A DNA stretch of 64,000 nucleotides from Paenibacillus lignilyticus (GTDB lineage Bacteria > Bacillota > Bacilli > Paenibacillales > Paenibacillaceae). Below are positions 1-8,474 of this stretch, one piece after another. Positions within the stretch are counted from its first letter, which is position 1. Every line of letters starts with the position of its first letter. The notes beneath the pieces were generated by a model. It saw only the letters and a program-made list of their open reading frames with translations. It did not search any database and was not told the origin of the DNA. The translations under genes were made by a program, and so were the position numbers. The stretch spans positions 1 through 64,000 of the forward strand of contig NZ_JAGKSP010000018.1 of NCBI RefSeq assembly GCF_017942085.1, read 5' to 3'.

Positions 1-52
1 ATGACCTGTGCTCCTCGGCCCTGTTTGAGTTGGTTCATCGACCTACGAGTCG

Positions 53-240
53 GTTTTCGGCACTCTCAGCTCCTTTTTTGTGCGGTTTCGCCGCTGAGAG
101 TCGGGTTTTGCGACTTTCAGCCTCCGGCGCGGGCAGTTTGGGTTGGTTTCCGGAGCTGAGAGTCGGGTTTTGCGACTCTCGGCCTCGGCGAGGGCAGTTT
201 GGGTTGGTTTCTGGGGTTGATTTGCCACTATCGGTGGCGG
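53..240. repeat. Array of intergenic hairpin repeats, T-rich loop type
   Basis: Three related inverted repeats lie in tandem: a degraded one near 53-79, then ones near 94-121 and 155-183. Each has arms like CTGAGAGTCG and CGACTCTCAG around a short loop containing TTTT. The spacer with GGGCAGTTTGGGTTGG occurs twice, 61 bp apart. Open frames run through the array because the repeat has few stops, but they show no domain or good ribosome binding site, so I treat the stretch as non-coding. The same family reappears at 15236-15790. Possible roles are transcript ends, RNA-stability hairpins or a non-autonomous repeat element; the sequence does not decide. Confidence 0.75.
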
Positions 241-245
241 AACTA

Positions 246-490
246 ATGCGAGAAGTGCTAGTTAGTTCGGTATTGAGCACTGATAAGCGGAATATCCGGG
301 TATCGTGCTTATTTCAGGTGGTTTTCCCAACTGTTAGCGGATATGCCTCTAAGGCGAGAGAAATCATGCGAGAAGTGTTAGTTAGTTGGTTTATTGAGCG
401 CTGATAAGCGGAATATCCGCTTATCGTGCTTATTTCGGGTGGTTTCCCCTACTGTTAGCGGTTATGCCGCTTAAGGCGAGGGGAAATCAT
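246..490. repeat. 120-bp direct repeat, two copies, with palindromic core
   Basis: A unit beginning ATGCGAGAAGTG and ending GAAATC occurs twice in tandem with a period of about 120 bp (246-365 and 366-490). Each holds a palindrome, exact in the second copy at 403-425, where the 10-base arms GATAAGCGGA and TCCGCTTATC flank ATA. A second small stem, around TAGCGG and CCGCTTA, follows. The first copy has point changes in the palindrome. No gene is evident here. Confidence 0.7.
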
Positions 491-552
491 GCGGAGTACG
501 GATTCGGGGAGCTCGTACTGGCGCGGATACTGGATGCGGGCTTCAGTGTCCA

Positions 553-590
553 GGGGGTTCGGGTTCGGGTTCGGGTTCGGGTGCGGGTTG
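553..590. repeat. Hexanucleotide simple repeat (GGTTCG)n
   Basis: About five to six copies of GGTTCG/GGTGCG lie just beyond the terminator of the phosphatase gene. The stretch is non-coding as far as I can see. It is one of three hexameric runs in the window, the others being inside the genes at 57011 and 59121. Confidence 0.7.
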
Positions 591-593
591 GGC

Positions 594-624
594 AAACAAA
601 AGAGCCCACAACCATGGGGGCTCT
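594..624 (-). terminator. Rho-independent terminator of the REC-PP2C gene
   Basis: A perfect 7-bp stem (601-607 with 618-624) is followed on the minus strand by TTTTGTTTG, nine bases beyond the stop codon of the phosphatase gene. Confidence 0.75.
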
Positions 625-632
625 CTCAATTT

Positions 633-1823
633 CTACTTCAAATCCACGACGACCAAGCATCGGTCGTCGGATTGCAGCTCTTCGGTCTGCTCGCGCGAGA
701 AGAGTGCTTCTTCGAGCGCCTGCAGCGGCGCGTGTATGCCGTAAGGCTGCAGCAGCTCGGTGAGGCTGGCCTCGCGGTCTTCCGCGTAGTCGCTGCCGAC
801 GAGGTCGTAGATGCCGTCGGTCAGCAGCACGATGCGGTCGCCGGGTCCGATGGCGAGCGTGTGCTTCTCGATCGGCATTTCGCTGAACATGCCGATGGCG
901 ACGCCGCCTTGGGCGAACCGTTCGATGCTGCCGTCGCTTCGAATGAGCATCCCCGGCGGATGCCCGGCATTCACATATTCGAGCGTGCCTGCGCCTAAAT
1001 CGACGACCATATACAGCCCCGTGAAATAGTACTGGATCAGCTGATCCGCAAATTGCAGCTGCAGCGACCGACGGTTCAGTTCCTTGATGACGCGTTTGGC
1101 CCCGGACTGCTTCGTCATCGCTTCCTTGAGCACGGATGCGATAAACATACAGGCCAACGAGGACGATATGCCATGGCCCATCGCGTCCATCACGGCTACG
1201 CCGTAACGGTTATCATCGATTCGATGCCACGCATACAAATCGCCGGACAGCTCCTCCGACGGGCGGAATATCGCATCGATGGCAATACGCTCGTCATCCA
1301 CCGGCTGCGGGAGCGCCGCAAGCTGTACCTCGCGTGCCAGCTGCAGCTCCTCCCTCATCCGCCGATCTCGCTCCTTATGCCAATCCTTCTGCTCCTTCAG
1401 CCGCAGGGCCACGCGTATACGGGCAAGCAGCTCTATGCGATTGATAGGCTTCGTCACATAATCGATCGCTCCGGCATCCAGCGCCTCGGCCAGCTTCTTC
1501 GAATCGCCGATGGCCGTCACCATGATGATGGGAATATCCTTCAGACGCGGCGATTCCTGAATCATCGCACAGGCTGTAATTCCATCCACGCCCGGCATCA
1601 TCATATCGAGCAAAATCAAATCGATGTCATGATCGTCATCGCCCGGCTCTTCCTCCGGCTCACGCCCCTGCCTGTTTAAGCCAAGCAAACTAAACAATTC
1701 GCTGCCAGAGGCAGCCTGCAAAACATTCGTATACCCCGCACGCTTCAAAATCTCTCTGACAACCGTAATATTCATCGGGTTGTCATCCACCACTGCAATT
1801 CGCATCTTCAATTTCCTAGGCAT
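633..1823 (-). CDS. Response regulator with PP2C (SpoIIE/RsbU-type) phosphatase output
   Basis: A 396-residue fusion. Residues 7-140 are a receiver domain: D-D at 13-14, phospho-acceptor Asp73 in LLLDMMMPG and Lys125 in VTKP. A linker (about 141-170, charged helix) leads to a PP2C-type phosphatase with metal ligands Asp195 in SGDLY and Asp213 near GHG. Such fusions normally dephosphorylate an anti-sigma-factor antagonist (RsbV-like) in partner-switching stress control, or act in c-di-GMP-like signalling output; no partner gene is nearby, so the target is unknown. An acidic 16-residue insert (51-66) interrupts the receiver between helix 2 and the phospho-acceptor strand. AAGGAG lies 7 bases before the ATG. 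Stands alone, with its own terminator. Confidence 0.9.
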   Translation of the reverse strand: MPRKLKMRIAVVDDNPMNITVVREILKRAGYTNVLQAASGSELFSLLGLNRQGREPEEEPGDDDHDIDLILLDMMMPGVDGITACAMIQESPRLKDIPIIMVTAIGDSKKLAEALDAGAIDYVTKPINRIELLARIRVALRLKEQKDWHKERDRRMREELQLAREVQLAALPQPVDDERIAIDAIFRPSEELSGDLYAWHRIDDNRYGVAVMDAMGHGISSSLACMFIASVLKEAMTKQSGAKRVIKELNRRSLQLQFADQLIQYYFTGLYMVVDLGAGTLEYVNAGHPPGMLIRSDGSIERFAQGGVAIGMFSEMPIEKHTLAIGPGDRIVLLTDGIYDLVGSDYAEDREASLTELLQPYGIHAPLQALEEALFSREQTEELQSDDRCLVVVDLK

Positions 1824-1978
1824 TTCTGATCTCCTTATCGTTGTCCTTCACCGGTACGACGTTATGTACTTCGTTACCCCCGCAGATCATGCTTTGAATC
1901 TGGAACATGTAGGACAGCAGCCTAAAGCACATTGGCCCATAGCCTCATACACTGGTAGCAAGGAGAGTGGGTGCAGAA

Positions 1979-2761
1979 ATGAACAATGGCAGTGCGATGG
2001 ACATTCGAACGGCCATCTTTTTGGCTGCGGTTTGTGGGCAAACCTATGTGCAATACAATAATGGCGGGTTATTCCTGGTGCCTGATTCCTACCGGCTGGT
2101 CGGGTCGTTCAATGCCGCTTCCTACATCGGCAAAGAAGAGTCTTTCGGCTTCGTTATCGAATCAGACCGAGCGGTCGTATTGGCTTTTCGCGGCACAAGC
2201 TCCCCCACTGACTGGGTGATGGATATGATCGCCCAGCAAATTCCGTTCAAGCCCGTTAAGAATGGGGGCAATACGCACAAAGGGTTTACCGAAGTCTATT
2301 TGTCGGCTCGGGATCAAATCTTCCGCTTGCTCGATCAAGTGCCGAAGTCGAAGCCGCTTTTCGTAACCGGACATAGTCTTGGCGGAGCATTGGCGACGCT
2401 CGCCTCGCTTGATATCGCGGCCAACCGCATGCCTGCCGCCCTCATCACCTATACGTACGGATCGCCTCGCACCGGAGATCCCGCTTTCGTTCGGGCCTAT
2501 AATGCAGCCGTGCCGGTCACCTTCCGGGTACAAAATGAATTCGACGTCGTGCCTCACCTGCCGCCGCTCGTGTATCAATCCCCGAATACCGACAAAACGT
2601 ACTATTATTTGCACGTCAAAGAAGAGGTCAAACGGAATTTCCGAATGGGCTCCGTCGGAGGAAATCATGTGATCAGCAGCTATTTTGCCGATTTGGCGCG
2701 GGAAGCACCATCGTTTACAATGGCTATTTGTTCAGGACCTCCCGGCTGGTGCCCTCAGTAA
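1979..2761 (+). CDS. Class 3 lipase family protein
   Basis: A 260-residue alpha/beta hydrolase. The nucleophile elbow GHSLGGA holds Ser133; Asp189 in EFDVVPHLPP and His230 in GGNH complete the likely triad, the usual order for class 3 (fungal-type) lipases. It probably cleaves acyl esters such as acylglycerols; substrate is not readable. No signal peptide is visible, so it is probably cytoplasmic or leaves by another route. I start at ATG 1979, 13 bases after AAGGAG; a GTG at 1967 is in frame but only one base from that site. Gene is divergent from the phosphatase and convergent with the YjbR-like gene. A short hairpin (2767-2782) after the stop may end it. Confidence 0.85.
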   Translation: MNNGSAMDIRTAIFLAAVCGQTYVQYNNGGLFLVPDSYRLVGSFNAASYIGKEESFGFVIESDRAVVLAFRGTSSPTDWVMDMIAQQIPFKPVKNGGNTHKGFTEVYLSARDQIFRLLDQVPKSKPLFVTGHSLGGALATLASLDIAANRMPAALITYTYGSPRTGDPAFVRAYNAAVPVTFRVQNEFDVVPHLPPLVYQSPNTDKTYYYLHVKEEVKRNFRMGSVGGNHVISSYFADLAREAPSFTMAICSGPPGWCPQ

Positions 2762-2790
2762 TGAGGCCATCAGCCCTGATGGAGTTTAAC

Positions 2791-3144
2791 CTAGCCCTTC
2801 AAACCAGCCAGCTCGGCAATACGGCTTCGCTCCGCCTTCGTCATCCCTTTAAGGACAAGCTCATAGGAGTGCTTGATCATATCCTCCAGCTCGCCTTGCG
2901 GAATGGATCCATCGAGCGCGATGGAGTTCCAGTGTTTCTTGTTCAAATGATAACCCGGCGTGATGGCATCATATTGCTGCCGCAGATTCTCTGCGATAAT
3001 GGGATCGCATTTCAAGGAAATGCTGCCTTCCGAGAGGAGCGCGAACATTTTGCCGCCTGCCTTCATCACCAATGGATCCGGTCCAAACGGATAATCCTTC
3101 TCTGCCCCCGGCATGGACAAGCAATAAGTAGTTAACTCTTCCAT
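2791..3144 (-). CDS. MmcQ/YjbR (DUF419) family protein
   Basis: A 117-residue protein of the MmcQ/YjbR fold, recognised from an N-terminal segment with PGAEKDYPFG, the core MFALLS...SLKCDP, and GYHLNKKHWNSI. The family resembles the CyaY-like DNA-binding fold; the cellular role is not settled. It lies 18 bases after the MEKHLA gene on the same strand, so the two are probably co-transcribed. Full length for the family. Confidence 0.85.
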   Translation of the reverse strand: MEELTTYCLSMPGAEKDYPFGPDPLVMKAGGKMFALLSEGSISLKCDPIIAENLRQQYDAITPGYHLNKKHWNSIALDGSIPQGELEDMIKHSYELVLKGMTKAERSRIAELAGLKG

Positions 3145-3162
3145 CCGCTTATCTTCCCCTCT

Positions 3163-3633
3163 TCACACAAAAGTATAGTTCGCAAATGCAGCCGCTTGTC
3201 CATAATACGCGCCGGCTTCATCATACAAGTTCCATACGACAGCCTGCTCGATTCGAAAACGCCTGCCGCTGCTGGAAATTCGGATGCCATTGTAGTCGTC
3301 GATATAACCTTGCCCTGCGACGGCTTCCAGAAATCGCTGCCGCTCCTCTTGAATCATCGGCTCCGCCGTATGCTTCGACTCGATTCGCGTAAAAGCATCC
3401 CAATCCATTTCCCATAACGACAAAGCCGCCCGGTTGCCGTAATTAAGCACCGGGTCCTGCTGCGTGCCATGTGAAAGCACCACGAGATCCGCATGAAATA
3501 ACGCGTCCGCTGCCGACTCCTGCTCTCCCTGCGGAAGTAACGGCTTACCCAGCAGCCTTTTGTAGCTGTTCAAAATAATGGCGGCATGGCGCTCTCCCGC
3601 GCCGACACCGGTCAGTTGCTGCAACAATGCCAT
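3163..3633 (-). CDS. MEKHLA domain protein (PAS-like)
   Basis: A 156-residue protein matching the MEKHLA domain, a PAS-related fold also found at the end of plant HD-ZIP III regulators: VLNYGNRAALSLWEMDWDAF, then EERQRFLEAV and a C-terminal beta segment ending in YGQAAAFANY. The whole protein is this one domain, as is usual for free-standing bacterial members. Ligand and role are unknown. First gene of a likely pair with the YjbR-like gene at 2791. Confidence 0.75.
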   Translation of the reverse strand: MALLQQLTGVGAGERHAAIILNSYKRLLGKPLLPQGEQESAADALFHADLVVLSHGTQQDPVLNYGNRAALSLWEMDWDAFTRIESKHTAEPMIQEERQRFLEAVAGQGYIDDYNGIRISSSGRRFRIEQAVVWNLYDEAGAYYGQAAAFANYTFV

Positions 3634-3673
3634 TTGCTCCCTTCAACCTTTGAACTTCAACTTCAATCCATTT

Positions 3674-3703
3674 AAAAAAACTGAAGGTGAATTTCACCTT
3701 CAG
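3674..3703 (-). terminator. Rho-independent terminator
   Basis: Inverted arms CTGAAGGTGAA and TTCACCTTCAG (3681-3703) nearly touch, so the loop opens within the centre of the stem. A run of seven T follows on the minus strand. Ends the small gene at 3720. Confidence 0.8.
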
Positions 3704-3719
3704 TTCTTCGGTTTCGCTG

Positions 3720-3932
3720 CTATACGCCCATTTTCTTGCGCTGATTGTTAACTTTTTTGTGGTTTTGGCTTTTCATCGTTTGTTGGTTGCCGCCTGGACC
3801 GTGTTTTTGCTTACTGTTCGCATTCGCTTGCTCTTGTTTCTTCTGGGCGAGCTTCTGCTTCATTGCTTCGGCAAGGGAAATTTTCTTCGGCTCTTGCTCT
3901 TGCACTTCCGGCGTCGTTTGGTTTTCTTCCAT
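3720..3932 (-). CDS. Small basic hypothetical protein
   Basis: 70 residues, rich in Lys, Gln and Asn, with an acidic start (EENQTTPEVQEQEPKK), a helix-forming middle (ISLAEAMKQKLAQKKQEQAN) and a basic tail ending RKKMGV. No known domain. I keep it as a gene because a strong terminator follows directly and no competing frame has better support; low-complexity composition could mislead. The basic disordered tail could bind nucleic acid, which is a guess. Confidence 0.55.
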   Translation of the reverse strand: MEENQTTPEVQEQEPKKISLAEAMKQKLAQKKQEQANANSKQKHGPGGNQQTMKSQNHKKVNNQRKKMGV

Positions 3933-4040
3933 TTCAGATCACCTCGTCTGTTTGTACTAGTTGTATTGTAGCCTTTTTTTCGCTTGCTTTCCAGTGTGCG
4001 CGGCATCAATTTTCACATCTTTGCCATTATATCCCGCATG

Positions 4041-4217
4041 CTACTCCCGCAGCGCATCCTTCAGCTTGGTGGACATGTTGTCCGCACTTCCCGCACGCAG
4101 CTTTCCGCGAAGCTTCGCAACCTCTTGCTGAAGGCGGAGCTTATCTCCCCGCAGCTGCTCAATCTCAGCTTGCGCCTGTATGAGCTGCTCTTGCAATGAA
4201 GAAATCGGCTCGTTCAT
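4041..4217 (-). CDS. Small coiled-coil protein
   Basis: 58 residues, nearly all heptad-like helix: LQEQLIQAQAEIEQLRGDKL then RLQQEVAKLRGKL. A longer frame reaches 4310, but its extra part covers the terminator of the gene upstream (4284-4317), so I start at ATG 4217, which has GGGGGAAG about 8 bases before it. Function unknown; a short coiled coil like this could be a structural or partner-binding peptide. Confidence 0.5.
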   Translation of the reverse strand: MNEPISSLQEQLIQAQAEIEQLRGDKLRLQQEVAKLRGKLRAGSADNMSTKLKDALRE

Positions 4218-4283
4218 CGCCGGCTTCCCCCTCCCTCTATTCACATCACTTCTCTCTATTGTAACGCTGACCCTCCTCAATGT

Positions 4284-4317
4284 AAAAAAAAGCTCCGGCA
4301 TCGCATGCAACCGGCGC
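4284..4317 (-). terminator. Rho-independent terminator of the GH26-like gene
   Basis: On the minus strand arms GCGCCGG and CCGGAGC (one mismatch) are followed by eight T. It lies 60 bases past the stop codon of the glycoside hydrolase gene. Confidence 0.65.
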
Positions 4318-4376
4318 TCTCCATGGAGAACGCCAAGTGCCGCAGCTATCGGAACTTTGCTTGTTCATTTGGCTCC

Positions 4377-6005
4377 TTACTTCACCGCAACGGCAACCTT
4401 CTGCGTCGTCACGAGAGCATTCTTGCTGTCGAACGCTTTGACAACCACATCAATCTTCTTCCCTTTATACGGCGCAAAATCAATCTGAGCCGTCCAAGGC
4501 AGCGAAGTTACGGTCGCCACCGTCTTGCCGCCGATCGTATAGGTCACTTTGCTGATTGTTGGCGACCATGTTTTCACATATGCCGAAATCTTCTGCGTCG
4601 ACGCCGGTACCGGCGAAGCGGCGTTAATCGGCTTGTAAGCGACCGGCGATTCATCGCCAAGGCCGCTCAGATAGAAGGGATTGGCAACGGACTGCTTGTA
4701 GCCTTCAAGAAGCTTCTGATTGGCCGAAAGCATATAATATTTTATCCGAGCGGAAGCATCATGGTTGCTGTCGAACCAGAATACCGCTTTTACCTTCGGG
4801 TACAGCATCGGAAGCGAAGCGTAAAATTCTTTCATTTTGTACACGGCCCAGTCCGTCTTATCTTGTTTCTTCTCCGGGTACATGTACGCGACGCCGCCTT
4901 CAGAAATATAAACCGGTTTGCGCGATGCGTATTGTTTGTAGATATAATCGAATTTCTCCAAATGGCTTGAACGGTCTTCCCCTTGCTTCAGCGGGTCAAG
5001 AGTGGGGTTAAAGATGGTATACAGACTGACACCCACCCAATCTACTGCATCGTCACCCGGATAGTAGTCGTTAATGCTATACTCCGGCGAGCGGTCCGGC
5101 GCCCAAACCATAGCCACATTATCCGGTGCTTCCTCGTGAAAAACTTTCGCAACGATACGGAACTTCTCGATATAATTCTTCGGGTTCGTTTCATGCCAAG
5201 GCACCCAATCGCCATTCATTTCATTCGCGAAACGCAGGAATACGTTAACGCCGGATGCCGCAATATCACGTGCCAGCTGGCGCAAATATGCATCATCTTG
5301 TACTTCGCCAAGTCCCTTTAGCGGCTGAATGCCAAGCTGCAGGGCGACACCGGCTTCACGGGCGTGATCGATGTGGCTCTTAATGCTTGAAAGCGGCTTT
5401 CCATATGTAAAATAAATCAAATAAGCTGCATGACCCTTACCTGTAAGCGCCGGGAATCCGTCGGTGTAGAAAGGTTTGGCCGTCTTCGAATTGTGCACGG
5501 CCGGATCAAGCTCCGCGTATGCACCGATATAAGCGCCATTCTTCGGTTCGAAAATCGCTCCATGCGTGTTCGTTGAACCGAGTGCGGAAGCCGTAGTCTC
5601 CACAAACAGTCGTGCCGAGCTGCGAAGCTGATCGGCCTTGCGTTTGGCGGCGATGCTCATCTGCGTCATGTTCGCTTTGCCGGTATACTCCGCTTCCTTA
5701 TCCCAGTTCGTGACGGCATCGTCATATTTCTTCAGCTTGGCATAATCGTCGCCGATGCGGCGGTACATGCCGGCTGCATTACCGTACTCTTTCTTCTTCA
5801 GAAACTCGGGCGCGATTTGATTGTATTTCGCGATCGCCTCCGCATATTTCCCTTGCTGGTCGAGTTTCTGCGCTTGTTTGAATATCCCCCATACATCCAT
5901 CGCCTGTGCTTCATAGGTATGGAATGTCGTGAAAGCAACAATAATCGTAAATAATGCCACCATCATTTTACGGCCAAACGTAAAGTAATTCTTGTAAGTC
6001 ACCAT
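4377..6005 (-). CDS. Membrane-anchored TPR - GH26-like glycoside hydrolase - Ig-like protein
   Basis: 542 residues. A hydrophobic segment (12-28) acts as signal or anchor. Residues 36-135 form two or three TPR-like helical pairs (KLDQQGKYAEAIAKYNQIAP). The region 145-440 resembles a family 26 glycoside hydrolase (beta-mannanase type) with Glu262 in RFANEMNGDW as likely acid/base and Glu369 in ISEGGV as likely nucleophile; SLYT and FWFDSN fit the barrel. The last 75 residues are an Ig-like module with TYTIGGKTVATVTSLPW. It probably cuts a beta-mannan or other polysaccharide at the cell surface; substrate is inferred only. Single gene, divergent from the VanY-like gene. Confidence 0.75.
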   Translation of the reverse strand: MVTYKNYFTFGRKMMVALFTIIVAFTTFHTYEAQAMDVWGIFKQAQKLDQQGKYAEAIAKYNQIAPEFLKKKEYGNAAGMYRRIGDDYAKLKKYDDAVTNWDKEAEYTGKANMTQMSIAAKRKADQLRSSARLFVETTASALGSTNTHGAIFEPKNGAYIGAYAELDPAVHNSKTAKPFYTDGFPALTGKGHAAYLIYFTYGKPLSSIKSHIDHAREAGVALQLGIQPLKGLGEVQDDAYLRQLARDIAASGVNVFLRFANEMNGDWVPWHETNPKNYIEKFRIVAKVFHEEAPDNVAMVWAPDRSPEYSINDYYPGDDAVDWVGVSLYTIFNPTLDPLKQGEDRSSHLEKFDYIYKQYASRKPVYISEGGVAYMYPEKKQDKTDWAVYKMKEFYASLPMLYPKVKAVFWFDSNHDASARIKYYMLSANQKLLEGYKQSVANPFYLSGLGDESPVAYKPINAASPVPASTQKISAYVKTWSPTISKVTYTIGGKTVATVTSLPWTAQIDFAPYKGKKIDVVVKAFDSKNALVTTQKVAVAVK

Positions 6006-6179
6006 GATTCCTCCATGTGCTAGTAGTAGAAGTTACAGCGACATTTTACAGCATATGGGATGGATTGGAAAGACAAAGTTTTACAAAATGTTACAATAAT
6101 CAACTTCCTGCAACATGTTGCGACATCCATTCGTTAAGTCTGGTATAGGCGGTTAGACAGGCTTGGCAGCAGTGACCAG

Positions 6180-6207
6180 TTGTAAATGAGATTCTAGCGT
6201 CTATAAT
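6180..6207 (+). promoter_or_regulatory. SigA-type promoter of the VanY-like gene
   Basis: TTGTAA (6180-6185), 16-base spacer, TATAAT (6202-6207), 45 bases before the TTG start. Confidence 0.6.
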
Positions 6208-6251
6208 TATCTTTATTATGGTTTGCGCTTTATTCATAGGAGGAACAGCAA

Positions 6252-7232
6252 TTGAAAACGAATATCCGTATGCCCTATCTCATACTCGGCGCGGCGCTTA
6301 GTGCCGTTATTCTAACGACCCAAACTTCATGCACCTACAATTTATTCGGCAAATCCGCTACCGAAAACAATCAACTGAACACCGGCAATCCGGTTGCAGG
6401 CGACGATGCGGCGTCGAGCACCGTTAAGACGAGCACCGGCGACACGAAGGGCACGACCGGGACAGCTTCCGGAACCGGCAATTCCGATTCAAACGGCGGT
6501 CCATCAGACTCCACGGGAAAAGGTACGACAGATCCCGGAAAGTCGAGCGTCAGCACTTCCGCCAACGTCCAATCGAGCAATCAATCTGCTTTTATAGCGT
6601 TCATGCGTGAGAATGCTCCGTCCCGCACCATTAAGAAGAAGGACGGCGTAGTATATGTAACCAACACGGACAGCCCGCTTGTTCTCGTCAACAAGAAACG
6701 CGAGCTCGAATCGACTTACGTACCGAAGGATCTTGTGAAGGCAAACGTAGGCTTCTCCTTCTCCGGCGACAATCCGAAGCAGCAGCTGCGCCAAGTTGCG
6801 GCGACGGCGCTGGAGAAGCTGTTTGCCGGGGCAAAACAAGACGGCATTGAGCTGAAAGCCGTTTCCGGCTATCGCTCGTACGCTTCGCAGCGTTCCATCT
6901 TCAACAACTATGCCAAGAAGAACGGCGAAGAAGAAGCCAATACGTTCAGCGCGCATCCCGGACAAAGCGAGCATCAGACCGGACTTGCAATGGATGTGTC
7001 GAGTGCCAGCGTCAAATACGATCTGGATAAGAGCTTCGGTGAAACGAAGGAAGGCAAATGGCTGAAAGAGCATGCGGCGGACTATGGTTTCATCATTCGC
7101 TACGAGCTCGGCAAAGAAGACGAAACCGGCTACATGTACGAGCCGTGGCATATCCGCTACGTCGGCGTCTTCATCGCACAGGAAATCAAGAAGAAGGGCG
7201 AAACGTTCGAAGCCTATATGGCACAGTTCTGA
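6252..7232 (+). CDS. M15 family D-alanyl-D-alanine carboxypeptidase (VanY-like), probable lipoprotein
   Basis: 326 residues. Hydrophobic leader ends at Cys27 (TTQTSC), a weak lipobox with Gln at -3. A Gly/Ser/Thr-rich flexible linker (about 45-110) leads to the zinc peptidase domain: SEHQTGLAMD gives His241 and Asp248, and EPWH gives Glu297 and His300. It would trim the terminal D-Ala of peptidoglycan stem peptides outside the membrane. There is no vancomycin cluster nearby, so a housekeeping wall role is more likely than resistance. Start is TTG, set by AGGAGG 8 bases upstream. Single gene with its own promoter and terminator. Confidence 0.9.
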   Translation: MKTNIRMPYLILGAALSAVILTTQTSCTYNLFGKSATENNQLNTGNPVAGDDAASSTVKTSTGDTKGTTGTASGTGNSDSNGGPSDSTGKGTTDPGKSSVSTSANVQSSNQSAFIAFMRENAPSRTIKKKDGVVYVTNTDSPLVLVNKKRELESTYVPKDLVKANVGFSFSGDNPKQQLRQVAATALEKLFAGAKQDGIELKAVSGYRSYASQRSIFNNYAKKNGEEEANTFSAHPGQSEHQTGLAMDVSSASVKYDLDKSFGETKEGKWLKEHAADYGFIIRYELGKEDETGYMYEPWHIRYVGVFIAQEIKKKGETFEAYMAQF

Positions 7233-7238
7233 TACGGG

Positions 7239-7283
7239 GCTGCCACAAAAGTGTACCACTGACTTTTGTGGCAGCTTTTGTTT
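7239..7283 (+). terminator. Rho-independent terminator of the VanY-like gene
   Basis: A 14-bp stem (7239-7252 with 7262-7275) and then TTTTGTTT. Confidence 0.9.
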
Positions 7284-7320
7284 ATGCTTTTGGAAGGGGC
7301 AATCGGATTACTAGTCATGA

Positions 7321-7361
7321 AAAATGGTGACGCAGAATCAAGACTCTGCGCCACCATTTTC
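7321..7361 (-). terminator. Terminator of the nucleoside hydrolase gene
   Basis: Long stem AAAATGGTG-CGCAGA paired with TCTGCG-CACCATTTT; the minus-strand side runs into T residues. It may work in both directions. Confidence 0.75.
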
Positions 7362-7381
7362 CATAATTGCAACTCGCCGCG

Positions 7382-8299
7382 TTATTCGCCGAGCTTCCGG
7401 AACAGATCCTTAAAGACCGAATCACGATGCGCATAGTGGGCACACCGGATGAAATGGCGGGAATGGTCGACGCTCCAGCGGAAGTCCTCTGACAGCAGCG
7501 GGCTGTGCACAAGCGTACTCGGAATCCAGCTTGGATCAACCAGATAAGCAATGGTCGAGATGTCCCAGATTACGCGGGAATAGCCGAAGTGATCTTTGCT
7601 GCAATCCCGATAGGTTTCATACAAATATTGACCGATCGGCCCTTTATCGCGGACGTAATCCTCGACCTCGGACAAGGTTGTCGCCAGATGGGAGGCTACC
7701 CCTGCACACGGAACCAAGATAAGCGGAACGCCGCTGTTAAGCACCGTGCGGGAAGCATGCAGATCCTGAGCTAGATTGAATTCCGTCGTATCAGGCCAAT
7801 GCAGCGCATGTCCGCCGAGCCAGACAACAACGATTTTCTCAATAATACGAGGCTCCATCAGCAGGGCCGAAGCTACATTCGTAATCGCTCCGATCGCAAC
7901 TACATACAGCGGATCATCTTCGCTTGATGCCATCGCCCGCTCCACCAGGTTCCTTGCCGCAGCGCTCTCTTGAGGAACGCCGGCTTCTGCCAAATATCCC
8001 TCCGACCCGCGGTAGATCGGAATATCCGTCATCTCCGGCATAATCGCGCGGATCTTAAGCAGCTCGTTATAGCTTTTCTCCATGCCGTCCTTCGGACCTT
8101 CAGACAGATCGTTGAAGAACGGGGCAGCATAGAACGCTTCAACCGTTACGCTTTCCGGTGATTTCAATGCGTAGATGACGGCGAATTGATCGTCGATTTC
8201 GTTGTATGTATCCGTATCCAAAACCATTCGAACCTTGCGCTGCGGATGTTCTAAACGCTGCAGAAGCTTTTGCTGAGGCAATTTTGGAAATTCAACCAT
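7382..8299 (-). CDS. Nucleoside hydrolase family protein
   Basis: About 305 residues of the inosine/uridine-preferring nucleoside hydrolase fold. The Asp-rich calcium/ribose site is seen as DTDTYNEIDDQFA (28-40), a variant of DTDxGxDD found in a distinct subgroup; VVAIGAITNVASAL and VVWLGGHALHWP fit the core. It would split N-ribosides into base and ribose. I start at ATG 8299, 12 bases after AAGGAGG; the ATG at 8311 touches that site. Divergent from the AraC-type gene, which may control it. Confidence 0.85.
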   Translation of the reverse strand: MVEFPKLPQQKLLQRLEHPQRKVRMVLDTDTYNEIDDQFAVIYALKSPESVTVEAFYAAPFFNDLSEGPKDGMEKSYNELLKIRAIMPEMTDIPIYRGSEGYLAEAGVPQESAAARNLVERAMASSEDDPLYVVAIGAITNVASALLMEPRIIEKIVVVWLGGHALHWPDTTEFNLAQDLHASRTVLNSGVPLILVPCAGVASHLATTLSEVEDYVRDKGPIGQYLYETYRDCSKDHFGYSRVIWDISTIAYLVDPSWIPSTLVHSPLLSEDFRWSVDHSRHFIRCAHYAHRDSVFKDLFRKLGE

Positions 8300-8474
8300 G
8301 TCCCTTGTCATCCTCCTTGAATATATCCTGTATTCCTTTTATGATGTGGTTATGAATTCAGGATTTTTCTCGCTTACTACGCTTATTCTACAACGAATAC
8401 CGCATATGAAGATTATAGGATATGGCTGTTTGTTTGCATGATTTGGCTAGGATAATGAGAGGGGAGCATGCTGA

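Noticed and set aside
30-404. 124-residue frame over the left-end repeats
   Set aside because: It is made of hairpin repeats and the 120-bp unit, without a ribosome site or domain.
4218-4310. Longer start of the coiled-coil protein
   Set aside because: The extra part overlaps a terminator and lacks a ribosome site.
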